Assembly: GCA_030592225.1 (NCBI GenBank)
Contig: JAUVJT010000133.1
Location: 1 to 5,887, forward strand
From: Candidatus Stahliibacteriota bacterium
Lineage (GTDB): Bacteria; Hydrothermota; Tepidihabitantia; B3-TA06
Length of the DNA: 5,887 bases
Direction: 5' to 3'
Positions 1 to 5,887 of this stretch are shown here, piece after piece (within the stretch, counting starts at the first letter, position 1; every line of letters begins with the position of its first letter). The notes under the pieces are model-generated. The model saw only the letters and a program-made list of their open reading frames with translations, was not told the DNA's origin and did not search any database. A program made the position numbers and the translations under genes.

Positions 1-78
1 CAACTCAGCCTTGACAGAGCCAGTCCAACGGTTATGCTTAACCAATGGCAATGCTTCTACTTGCTCTATCAGGGGTAA
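1..78 (+). CDS. Possible 3' end of an upstream gene (partial)
   Basis: This frame is open from the window edge to a TAA at 76-78 and encodes 25 residues ending in CFYLLYQG. I do not recognise it. The reason to consider it real is its junction with the next gene: the TAA overlaps an in-frame ATG (78-80) of the downstream gene as TAATG, a spacing typical of operons. Against it, 25 codons is too short to judge, another frame is also open here (2-166), and a promoter-like sequence lies inside it. The sequence to the left would settle it. Confidence 0.3.
   Translation, partial: QLSLDRASPTVMLNQWQCFYLLYQG
11..38 (+). promoter_or_regulatory. Candidate sigma70-type promoter
   Basis: A perfect TTGACA (11-16) is followed after 16 bases by TATGCT (33-38), which matches four of six positions of TATAAT. 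A start of transcription about seven bases downstream would fall near 45. That would give either a leaderless message from ATG 45 or a leader of about 33 bases before ATG 78. The placement just before the two-gene plus-strand unit fits, but the match may be chance, and the organism's sigma factor preferences are unknown. Confidence 0.33.
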
Positions 79-680
79 TGGATACCATAAATCTTCCGCA
101 ACCTGCAGCGGCAATCACTGTGGATATAACCGGACATCTGGCATTCATCACTGCGACCAGAGATGAGCTGCTTATTCAAAAGAATGGGGAAGGGTGGAGA
201 AAATACCCCCTGCCTGACCGATTCGGCATAGTAGACAGGATTCTTGTTTCCGGCGAACTTTGCTACGTGCTCTCGGAGCGAAACCTTACCTTGTGTGATT
301 TACGAGCCGGCCGCAAAGCGATAATTGCAAGGGACGTAGATGACGCGTGCATAAATCAGTACGGCGAGATATGGGCGTTCTCGGAGTTTGAATTGCGACG
401 CCTGTCTCCCCTGGGCAGAGAGCTTGAAAGCAAAACCCTGGCAAGGATTCCCTCCTCGATCTGGATGAACAATGACAGCCTTATCATACTGCAAGCTGAT
501 GAATTCCTGCCGTTACCCGGCTGGCTCGAAGAGTTGATGAGCCTGGATGCCTGCCTCCCCCACCTCGACTCTTTGATAATGATGCTAAAAAAACCTTCTC
601 CCAACGGCACGGCACTAAGTGATGAGGCTTATTATCTCTTGATTGACAGCAAACACGTGCTGAGGATGTCGTTAGATTGA
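45..680 (+). CDS. Beta-propeller-like protein of unknown function
   Basis: I cannot assign a function. The 211 residues show four to five repeats of about 35-40 residues in propeller or NHL style: residues 23-57 (TVDITGHLAFI), 63-97 (ILVSGELCYVL), 98-134 (CINQYGEIWAF...LSPLGREL), 135-159 (WMNNDSLIILQ), and a final strand pair near 195-211 (YYLLIDSKHVLRM). Such units read as a hydrophobic strand, a turn with G or D, and a second strand. This is fewer than the usual six to eight blades, so the protein may be a partial propeller. The start is uncertain. ATG 45 gives a short hydrophobic leader (MAMLLLALSG) without a basic n-region, a weak signal peptide. ATG 78 would remove it, and a purine-rich AGGGG sits only two bases before that codon. 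The stop overlaps the TTG start of the barrel gene, so the product probably works with, or is exported alongside, the outer-membrane protein. Confidence 0.7.
   Translation: MAMLLLALSGVMDTINLPQPAAAITVDITGHLAFITATRDELLIQKNGEGWRKYPLPDRFGIVDRILVSGELCYVLSERNLTLCDLRAGRKAIIARDVDDACINQYGEIWAFSEFELRRLSPLGRELESKTLARIPSSIWMNNDSLIILQADEFLPLPGWLEELMSLDACLPHLDSLIMMLKKPSPNGTALSDEAYYLLIDSKHVLRMSLD
662..679 (+). promoter_or_regulatory. Ribosome binding site and TTG start of the barrel gene
   Basis: GAGG at 662-665 precedes TTG 677-679 by 11 bases, a little long for a Shine-Dalgarno. The TTG shares its last two bases with the TGA stop of the previous gene (TTGA, 677-680). The frame has a stop at 644-646 and no ATG or GTG between there and 677, so TTG is the first possible start. 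It also places a hydrophobic signal-like segment at the N terminus. Translation probably depends on ribosomes finishing the upstream gene. Confidence 0.5.
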
Positions 681-3600
681 GTTTTATCCTGCTCCTTTTA
701 GGATCGTTACTGATTCGGCACGAAGAGGTGCTCATACTTGAGCCGGGCAGAACTGCCTATCCCCTGATATATCCTCACGTAGTGAACGGAACCCTTGAGC
801 TTGACTCGCTCGACTCAGGATACGGGATACAACGAGGGGTACTTTATCTTGATTTCCCACCGGCGGAAACCCTTATCGTCCAGGCGCGTTACATGAGTCT
901 TCAGGATAGCGCGATCGTTCCGGTACGAATCCACGATCAAACCACAGAAACCAGGTTCGCATCGGACTCCTCGACCCGGGAGTTACGGGAGTTGGGGGAG
1001 TTGCGGGGGTTACGGGTGTTACGGGTTCAAACCGAACAGACCCTTAACGTGCATGGCTCAAAGACATTTTCGGTATCGGTGAACGACCGGGGAGTAAGTG
1101 ACGTGGATCAGGGTCTTTCAGTGAACGTATCAGGCAAGTTGAGCAACGTGGATGTGGAGGCTTACCTGACCGACGAGGAAGGAACCTTTATACCCGAAGG
1201 CACCACCGAGCGCATCGAGGAATTCGACCGCATAGCCATTGGGCTTTCCCAGGAGCAGTGGAAACTCAACATGGGCGACCTTGACCTTAGCCATCCCCTG
1301 CAGGGCTACGGTGTGATTGAGCGCCGACTGCAAGGCGCAACCGGCAAGCTGGAATTTGAGAAGTTTGGAGCCGCCGCCGCGTTCGGCATAGACGGAACAA
1401 AAAACGCCCATGAGGTGTTGGCAACGACCGACGGCAAACAGGGACCGTATTACGTCGGGGACAGAAACTCACAGCAGCCGGTTATACCGGAATCAGAACG
1501 CGTGTACCTGGACGGGGTGCTGATGGAATCGGGCAGGGACGCAGATTACGTCATAGACTACTCCACCGGCGAGATAACCTTTACTAATTACAGAAGGATA
1601 GAAGCGACATCGAGATTGGAGGTGGATTATACGTATGCGGGAGCCGACTACCGTTCGGATAACGAGCTGGCAGGATTCAGCGCCGGCCCTTTTGAAGCCG
1701 CCTTCTACCGTGAGGCGGACTCGCGCACTCACCTGTTTCACACCTGGTCGGCCCAGCAGCAGGTCATACTTGATACACTGGCAGGAGGCGATGCGATTGT
1801 ACCAGGAGGACGCTGGGTCGGCGAGAATAAAGGCAGTTACGCTATAGAGGACGGCCACTACCTGTGGACAGGGTACGCGGCAGGCGATTACGAGGTGAGC
1901 TTTCGCAAGGTGGACGCCGGTGCAGGGGACTACGTGCTCGATTCAGACTCGGGCTTTTTTCGCTACGTGGGGGCGGATTCCGGCGACTACAGCGCTGAGA
2001 TACTCACCGCCCTGCCCGCTCGCAACGAGGCCTTGTTCTTATCTGCGAACGAGACCCTTGGAGCATTGAACATAGCAGTCTCGGCAATAGGCTCGCGAAC
2101 CACGCCGAATTTGTACAACCGGCCAAACACGCTCCTTGGTCACGCCCACATTATGCAGGCCGGAATTGAAGGCCAACGGCTTGCCCTGGCCCTCGGACAC
2201 AGACTGCAGACGCCCCAGGTGTGGATACCTGCCGACGGCGACGACGCTGGCGCTGCGGATCGCTGGAATTGCGACTCGCTTCCCACCGCTTATAATGAAC
2301 AAAACCTTGAGGTCTCAGTAATCCCAATAGACTCCCTGAACCTCGGAGTAGAAAGCGGACATCTGTGGACGCACCAGCATGCCTTCAGGGCAGGTCTTAC
2401 CTCCTCAGCGCCATTCTTTAACCTGCGTGCAGACTGGCTCGAACACCGACAAAGAGTAGCACTGGACGCCTATCCAAGATTCGGTATATGGACTCCGCTT
2501 GCCGGAATTGGTTTTGAGAATTTCCAGAACACCCGCAACACCCGCAACGTCTCCCCCATGCTGGGCCTGGTAATTTCGCCTTTCGATAAGCTGACTCTGA
2601 AAACACAAGCATCGCGGCGCATAGACCAAAGGAGGGATGCAGAATGGCAAGACACCCTGCATTACGATAGAGTGAGCGCAGGGGGAGAATGGGACGGCGA
2701 AAGGCTTACCTCCTCGGTCAACACCGGGATAGAACGCATTGCCTGCCTGGATACCGGAGAAACCTGGCAGGCGTTTTTTGCCGACATTTATACCGCCTAC
2801 ACCCATTCGACACGCATAAGGCTCTATGCCGACCTGTCCCAGCAAACCACGCAGAGCAAAACCCAAATCGTCGAGTACGTACCGGTCGAGCCGGGCACCG
2901 GCGAGTACGCAAGGGATCCGGAAACCGGCGAGTATATCCCGGATGAGCATGGAAATTATCACAGGGTGGTGACGACACACGAAGGCGCCGAACCCGAAAT
3001 CCAGCGCAGCGCAAATCTCGGCACGGATTTGAATTTCGACCTGGTGAGGTTTTGGACCGCCTTCACATACCACCAATCTCCCGTCTCCAACTCCATTCTG
3101 GCGTCCGGAAGAATCACCCTGTTCCCAAAGGAAACGCTTCTTAACCTGATAGTTGAACCTTCCTATCGCAACCAGCGTTTCCCCACCTGGGGCGGCATGG
3201 ATGAGGCCCTGCTGGGTTGGGGAACCGAGTTGGAGCTGCGCTCACGCGTGCATCCAAACTATCTTCTCAGATTGGAAGGCTCCTACGATACCCAGGAGCA
3301 GTACCGGGGCGCGCAGCCCCTCCGCTCGCGCCAGGAGTCATCGGCAGGCCTTTCACCCATCATCGATCTCTGGCTGCGAATAGAACCCCTGATAGGTTTC
3401 GGCACCCTGAGGGCTGCAGAACCCTTGTACTATCCTGACCTTGAGGAGATAGTTATCCGAAAGGCCTGGGCTGGCAGCGATTTTCAGAAACGGTTCGGGG
3501 ATTGGAAGCTGACTGCAGGCGGCTTGCTTACCCAGCGTCAGCCGAACGTGCCGGAAGACGATCTCCCCTACCTTATATCCCGCGACGACCCAGCCGGCCT

Positions 3601-3739
3601 GCACCCCGGTTGGACTGCGGGGGTAACGTACTCGCCCGCCAAAGGCATCAACCTGAAAGCGGAATACGAGGGAAATTTCTATCCTGATGACCGCGGCTTA
3701 GAGAACGAGTTCGAGCTTTCGGCTGGCATGTATTTTTGA
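677..3739 (+). CDS. Large outer-membrane beta-barrel protein, SprA-like signatures
   Basis: The 1020-residue product is a predicted outer-membrane protein of unknown function. Residues 1-13 (SFILLLLGSLL) form a hydrophobic leader without an early basic residue. Residues 25-75 look like a beta-sandwich unit. A linker of R-E-L triplets follows at 101-117. Residues 128-204 carry a block of the style GSKTFSVSV...LSVNVSG...LTDEEG...PEGTTERIEEFDRIAI...GDLDL, which recalls SprA-type and related barrel proteins of FCB bacteria. Residues 274-325 hold YLDGVLMESG and DYVIDYSTGEITFT, a repeat common in that style. Residues 381-438 have four G--GDY-type motifs. From about 450 onward, alternating polar and hydrophobic strands with aromatic girdles fit a barrel, and the chain ends in AGMYF with a terminal phenylalanine, the usual signal for BAM insertion. 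I see no TonB box or plug domain. At 1020 residues it is far shorter than SprA (over 2000), so I do not call it a T9SS translocon. Start is TTG, coupled to the propeller gene. Confidence 0.8.
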   Translation: MSFILLLLGSLLIRHEEVLILEPGRTAYPLIYPHVVNGTLELDSLDSGYGIQRGVLYLDFPPAETLIVQARYMSLQDSAIVPVRIHDQTTETRFASDSSTRELRELGELRGLRVLRVQTEQTLNVHGSKTFSVSVNDRGVSDVDQGLSVNVSGKLSNVDVEAYLTDEEGTFIPEGTTERIEEFDRIAIGLSQEQWKLNMGDLDLSHPLQGYGVIERRLQGATGKLEFEKFGAAAAFGIDGTKNAHEVLATTDGKQGPYYVGDRNSQQPVIPESERVYLDGVLMESGRDADYVIDYSTGEITFTNYRRIEATSRLEVDYTYAGADYRSDNELAGFSAGPFEAAFYREADSRTHLFHTWSAQQQVILDTLAGGDAIVPGGRWVGENKGSYAIEDGHYLWTGYAAGDYEVSFRKVDAGAGDYVLDSDSGFFRYVGADSGDYSAEILTALPARNEALFLSANETLGALNIAVSAIGSRTTPNLYNRPNTLLGHAHIMQAGIEGQRLALALGHRLQTPQVWIPADGDDAGAADRWNCDSLPTAYNEQNLEVSVIPIDSLNLGVESGHLWTHQHAFRAGLTSSAPFFNLRADWLEHRQRVALDAYPRFGIWTPLAGIGFENFQNTRNTRNVSPMLGLVISPFDKLTLKTQASRRIDQRRDAEWQDTLHYDRVSAGGEWDGERLTSSVNTGIERIACLDTGETWQAFFADIYTAYTHSTRIRLYADLSQQTTQSKTQIVEYVPVEPGTGEYARDPETGEYIPDEHGNYHRVVTTHEGAEPEIQRSANLGTDLNFDLVRFWTAFTYHQSPVSNSILASGRITLFPKETLLNLIVEPSYRNQRFPTWGGMDEALLGWGTELELRSRVHPNYLLRLEGSYDTQEQYRGAQPLRSRQESSAGLSPIIDLWLRIEPLIGFGTLRAAEPLYYPDLEEIVIRKAWAGSDFQKRFGDWKLTAGGLLTQRQPNVPEDDLPYLISRDDPAGLHPGWTAGVTYSPAKGINLKAEYEGNFYPDDRGLENEFELSAGMYF
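977..1027 (+). repeat. 9-bp tandem repeat array within the barrel gene
   Basis: Five complete 9-bp units (977-985, 986-994, 995-1003, 1004-1012, 1013-1021) and a partial sixth follow the pattern CGGGAGTTA with changes at a few positions. The period is a multiple of three, so the frame is kept, and the array encodes R/G-x-L triplets at residues 101-117 (RELRELGELRGLRVLRV). It lies in a linker before the conserved region. The strong G bias on one strand differs from the flanking sequence. Confidence 0.85.
1817..1990 (+). repeat. Four G--GDY protein motifs
   Basis: Four copies of an eight-residue motif occur at residues 381-388 (VGENKGSY), 398-405 (TGYAAGDY), 412-419 (VDAGAGDY) and 431-438 (VGADSGDY), with start-to-start spacings of 17, 14 and 19 residues. 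The DNA is diverged, so this is an old protein repeat and not a recent duplication. Each motif sits at a turn between predicted strands, suggesting a small repeated beta-hairpin domain that precedes the barrel. Confidence 0.7.
2528..2548 (+). repeat. Short 9-bp tandem repeat, inverse of the 977-1027 unit
   Basis: Two exact copies of AACACCCGC (2528-2536 and 2537-2545) and a partial AAC encode N-T-R-N-T-R-N at residues 618-624. The reverse complement, GCGGGTGTT, matches the unit of the array at 977-1027 (compare 1013-1021 and the ACGGGTGTT phase at 1012-1020). So the same short unit appears in both orientations in one gene. Confidence 0.7.
2879..2959 (+). repeat. G-x-Y repeat in a predicted barrel loop
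   Basis: Residues 735-761 read VPVEPGTGEY, then ARDPETGEY, then IPDEHGNY, with a tyrosine at 744, 753 and 761. At DNA level the 11-mer ACCGGCGAGTA occurs twice, at 2897-2907 and 2924-2934, exactly 27 bases (nine codons) apart. The acidic and proline-rich character and lack of strand-like alternation suggest an exposed loop between two barrel strands. Confidence 0.7.
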
Positions 3740-3762
3740 AGACAAAATTCCCGTAACTGCCG

Positions 3763-3787
3763 AATCGCATGGCGTTCATGTGATTTT
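3763..3787 (+). terminator. Candidate intrinsic terminator for the plus-strand unit
   Basis: In the 88-base gap between the convergent genes, AATCGCATG (3763-3771) can pair with CATGTGATT (3777-3785) around a five-base loop. This gives nine pairs, one of them G-U. Four T residues (3784-3787) close the structure. The stem is only moderately GC-rich and the T run short, so termination may be weak. Read on the minus strand, the wobble becomes an A-C mismatch and no T run follows, so it would serve mainly the plus-strand genes. I see no separate terminator for the minus-strand unit in this gap. Confidence 0.4.
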
Positions 3788-3827
3788 CAGCAAGCACCAG
3801 TTTTCAGACGATTTTGAGTATCCGTGA

Positions 3828-5252
3828 TTACTGGGTGGAGTCGGGCAGAACCAGCTCGCGCAGACCTATTCCCTCGAGTTGGGCGTAAGCCTTGTTGCCC
3901 TTGAGATAGGCGTCGTTGATCTGAGCAGGTAATTGGGACACCTTGAGCGTCTCGATCCAGGTTCCCTGCTTTAAGGTGAATATGAGTACTGAATCTCCCT
4001 TGAATACCACGCCGTCAGGCCTGCGGTCGCGGTTAATATCGTGGATGGAGTGGGTAAGCCGGCGCGTGGTGTGCTCGCTAATCACCCATGCGCCGCGCTC
4101 GGCAAGGTATGAACGAAACCTGTCGGCATCCCTGCGGTTGCGAAAGAACCCTATCCTGAATTTTGTAAGTCCTGCGTCTTCGACGAAATAGTACGGTATG
4201 CCCTGCCGCGCAAGCATCTCCATAAGGGGACCGAAACTCATGGGGTCAGAAAACGCGCCCACTTGAATGGAGTATGCCTGCCCTTCGACCGTCTGAACCG
4301 GTTGAACCAGGAAACTTTGGGTTTGCTGACTGGCTCCGGGAAGAGCAAGCTTATCGTCACATACGAACAAAGGCTTGCCAAAAAAGGGGTAGACCGAAGC
4401 GCGTCCCTGGCAGGTGGCGTTAAAGGTATCGGCCGGGACCAGCGAGGGAAGCCGGACAGTGATTAAAGAGTTGCCGGCAAGCACGGCGGCAAAGTTTTCA
4501 CGATCGACGGTGGAGAGTTTGCATATCCCCTGGATTGCGCTGCGAGCCAGCACGGTTGATGAAACGGGATCGGCAAACACCAACTCCGATGCGGTGGCGG
4601 CAAGCACCTTGCCCTGCCACTGGCAGATATGGGTCGCCTCTGCACCCAGGTTTACCAGGGAGGATTGTTTTGTCGCAAGCGAGAAAAATCGAAGTCCCAG
4701 GGAGTCGGAATCAACCAGAACCGAACCCACGAGCAAGGGATGACGCGGAGTACATGGCAGCTTGACGTCGGTGGTTTTTTTGGTGCCGGGATTGTAGGTG
4801 AACGCGGTAAGTCCGGTGGACGGCAAAAAGAACAGTTGACCGGACGAAAGCATAAACATGGAGGAAACCAGTCCGGGCAATCCGTAGGTGTAGAGCAAGC
4901 TCATTCTGGTAGCCGAACCCTGCACCACGGTAACGGCGTCCGCCCCCAGAAGGTATATGCGATCTCCTGAACCTATGACCGCACTGCTGTAAGGCCTGTC
5001 CAGACGAAAAACGGTTGTCACCTGCTCGGTGGAGGAATCTAGCGCAAAAAGCGCCTGCGAAGTAAGCACGTAGGGACGTGAACCAGCAAGAAGAGTAACC
5101 GGTGAACCAAACAGCGGCACCCGGCTTGAGCCTTCCTGGCTGATGATGCGCAGATCGGTTTTATCGAGCAAGTACGCCTTGGCGCCATACTCAATATAGG
5201 AAACGCCCAGCAGGGTAGACGAAAGGAGAACCAGAGAGGCAAGAAATCTCAT
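3828..5252 (-). CDS. Secreted propeller-like protein with internal SPOR domain
   Basis: The 474-residue product begins with a signal peptide (MRFLASLVLLSSTLLGVS), cleaved probably near residue 18-20 or after AKA at 26. There is no lipobox cysteine. Residues 27-305 contain about eight strand-turn repeats of roughly 40 residues (YLLDKTDLRII, YVLTSQALFALD, YLLGADAVTVV, FFLPSTGLTAF, VLVDSDSLGLRFF, VLAATASELVF, AVLAGNSLITV, LFVCDDKLAL), as in a beta-propeller. Residues about 323-395 are a SPOR domain: AYSIQVGAF, then a helix with L--M-A-QGIPYYF, then KFRIGFFRNRRDADRF and a final strand. SPOR domains bind glycan strands lacking stem peptides, usually at division sites. Next comes D405-x-N407-x-D409-x-x-x-D413, a calcium-loop-like motif as in VCBS/FG-GAP or dockerin repeats, and a tail that resembles one more blade. 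The ATG overlaps the ddl stop (ATGA) and has no visible Shine-Dalgarno, so translation is probably coupled. A periplasmic role at the cell wall is inferred; the exact job is unknown. Confidence 0.85.
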   Translation of the reverse strand: MRFLASLVLLSSTLLGVSYIEYGAKAYLLDKTDLRIISQEGSSRVPLFGSPVTLLAGSRPYVLTSQALFALDSSTEQVTTVFRLDRPYSSAVIGSGDRIYLLGADAVTVVQGSATRMSLLYTYGLPGLVSSMFMLSSGQLFFLPSTGLTAFTYNPGTKKTTDVKLPCTPRHPLLVGSVLVDSDSLGLRFFSLATKQSSLVNLGAEATHICQWQGKVLAATASELVFADPVSSTVLARSAIQGICKLSTVDRENFAAVLAGNSLITVRLPSLVPADTFNATCQGRASVYPFFGKPLFVCDDKLALPGASQQTQSFLVQPVQTVEGQAYSIQVGAFSDPMSFGPLMEMLARQGIPYYFVEDAGLTKFRIGFFRNRRDADRFRSYLAERGAWVISEHTTRRLTHSIHDINRDRRPDGVVFKGDSVLIFTLKQGTWIETLKVSQLPAQINDAYLKGNKAYAQLEGIGLRELVLPDSTQ

Positions 5253-5887
5253 TGCCCGGCAAGCGTCATCAGCGTTATGCGGACTATGAGTTCGTCGTAG
5301 GAGATACCTATCTGCATGGCTTCGGCAGGCAGATCACTGAGATCGGTCAGGCCGGGAATGGTGTTTACCTCAAGAAAGTAAGGCTGGCCGTGCTCGGTCA
5401 GCATGAAATCAACACGTCCAAAGTGACGCGCACCTATGGAGCGAAAGGCGCGCAAAGCTATTTCCTGGGTGAGCCTGGTTTGCTCCTGTGTTATTCGCGC
5501 CGGACAGATAAATTCGGTCGCGCCCTTGGTGTACTTGGCCTGGTAGTCGTAAAAATCCTGGGTCTTCGGCACAAGCTCAAGCAGGGGCAGAGCCTTGCTG
5601 CCAAGAATCGCAGCGGTTCCGGTCATACCCGAGATAAACTCTTCGAGCAGTATGTCGCCGAACTCGGTCTGGATGCGGCGGGTCTCTTCAAGCAAGGCAA
5701 GCTCGTCGTGGGCAATCTTTACCCCTACGCTCGAGCCTTCGTAGCGAGGCTTGACGACTACGGGAAATCCAAAATCCTCAGCCGCCTGCCTGGCTGCGGG
5801 GAGGTGATCCTCGCCTGCATGAAGCGGAACGAACCGGGGGGTGGGAATATCGCTGCGGGCAAAAATCCACTTGCACACCCACTTGTC
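5249..5887 (-). CDS. ddl: D-alanine--D-alanine ligase, C-terminal part (5' end outside window)
   Basis: This is the C-terminal 212 residues of a Ddl-type ATP-grasp enzyme, which joins two D-alanines with ATP in the cytoplasm to supply the end of the peptidoglycan stem peptide. The frame runs open through the window edge, reading DKWVCKWIFARSDIPTP, the usual DK(W/L)..K.....GIPTP segment, so the N-terminal domain lies outside. Counting from that edge: K46 in VVVKP (ATP lysine), the EGSSVGV loop at 50-56, LLEEF at 80-84 (adenine-binding E82), the omega-loop YDYQAKY at 113-119 (K118 and Y119, the tyrosine typical of D-Ala-D-Ala rather than D-Ala-D-Lac enzymes), GRVD at 157-160, and FLEVNTIPG at 171-179 with metal ligands D160, E173 and N175. 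One oddity is SGMTGT at 86-91, where E. coli DdlB has SGPEFT, so the ribose-contacting glutamate is threonine. The TGA stop overlaps the next gene's ATG. Confidence 0.93.
   Translation of the reverse strand, partial: DKWVCKWIFARSDIPTPRFVPLHAGEDHLPAARQAAEDFGFPVVVKPRYEGSSVGVKIAHDELALLEETRRIQTEFGDILLEEFISGMTGTAAILGSKALPLLELVPKTQDFYDYQAKYTKGATEFICPARITQEQTRLTQEIALRAFRSIGARHFGRVDFMLTEHGQPYFLEVNTIPGLTDLSDLPAEAMQIGISYDELIVRITLMTLAGQ

Noticed and set aside
2..166. A second open frame at the left edge
   Set aside because: Its translation is rich in cysteine, serine and asparagine with no pattern, and it overlaps deep into the propeller-like gene. The frame ending at 78 fits gene spacing better.
977..1027. 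CRISPR array
   Set aside because: The units are 9 bp, directly adjacent, with no spacers, and lie in a coding frame.
2405..3076. Minus-strand open frame of 223 codons opposite the barrel gene
   Set aside because: It lies wholly inside the continuous barrel frame, which has recognisable motifs. Its translation is rich in cysteine, glycine and arginine without domain features, as expected from a shadow frame in GC-rich DNA.
677..3739. TonB-dependent receptor
   Set aside because: There is no visible TonB box or plug domain. The N-terminal region has repeated beta units and an SprA-like block instead.
3788..3827. A terminator for the minus-strand genes
   Set aside because: The direct repeat of TTTTCAG (3784-3790 and 3801-3807) does not form a stem, and I found no hairpin followed by a T run on the minus strand in this gap.
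4414..4970. Plus-strand open frames opposite the SPOR gene
   Set aside because: They are antisense to a gene with a clear signal peptide and SPOR domain, overlap one another in different frames, and show no recognisable domain.
5249..5878. A ddl start at the GTG at 5876-5878
   Set aside because: The frame stays open to the window edge and the extra residues DKW match the conserved DK segment of Ddl enzymes. The gene is therefore cut by the window and does not start there.

Overview
The window holds four protein genes in two convergent pairs, plus a possible tail of a fifth gene at the left edge. It looks like chromosomal DNA of a Gram-negative bacterium. The signs are a large outer-membrane beta-barrel protein ending in phenylalanine, a secreted SPOR-domain protein, and a D-alanine--D-alanine ligase for peptidoglycan precursors. 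The sequence style of the barrel protein (an 'EG-T--I--FD' block followed by 'GD-DL', a 'YLDG...DYVIDY-TGEITFT' block, and repeated 'G--GDY' motifs) recalls proteins I associate with FCB-type and related candidate phyla such as Calditrichota, Zixibacteria or WOR-3. That placement comes from memory of family style and is tentative. Base composition is moderately GC-rich by eye, with no obvious foreign island.

Plus-strand pair (1-3739). A 211-residue protein built of short beta-propeller-like repeats (45-680) is followed by a 1020-residue outer-membrane barrel protein (677-3739). The second gene starts at TTG inside the first gene's stop (TTGA), so the two are very probably translated from one mRNA. 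A sigma70-like promoter candidate lies at 11-38. A hairpin with a short T run at 3763-3787 could terminate this unit.

Minus-strand pair (5887-3828). The C-terminal 212 residues of a Ddl-type ATP-grasp ligase run in from the right edge and end in an ATGA overlap with a 474-residue secreted protein. That protein combines a beta-propeller-like N-terminal region, an internal SPOR (peptidoglycan-binding) domain, a D-x-N-x-D-x-x-x-D calcium-loop-like motif and a short tail. The coupling to ddl suggests a cell-wall or envelope role.

The most unusual features are a 9-bp tandem repeat array inside the barrel gene, with a second short array of the same unit inverted 1.5 kb downstream; the internal SPOR domain apparently set within propeller-like sequence; and a Ddl with threonine where the ATP-site glutamate is normally found. 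I found no RNA gene, CRISPR array, transposon or phage element. The only non-coding stretch between genes is the 88-base convergent gap at 3740-3827.
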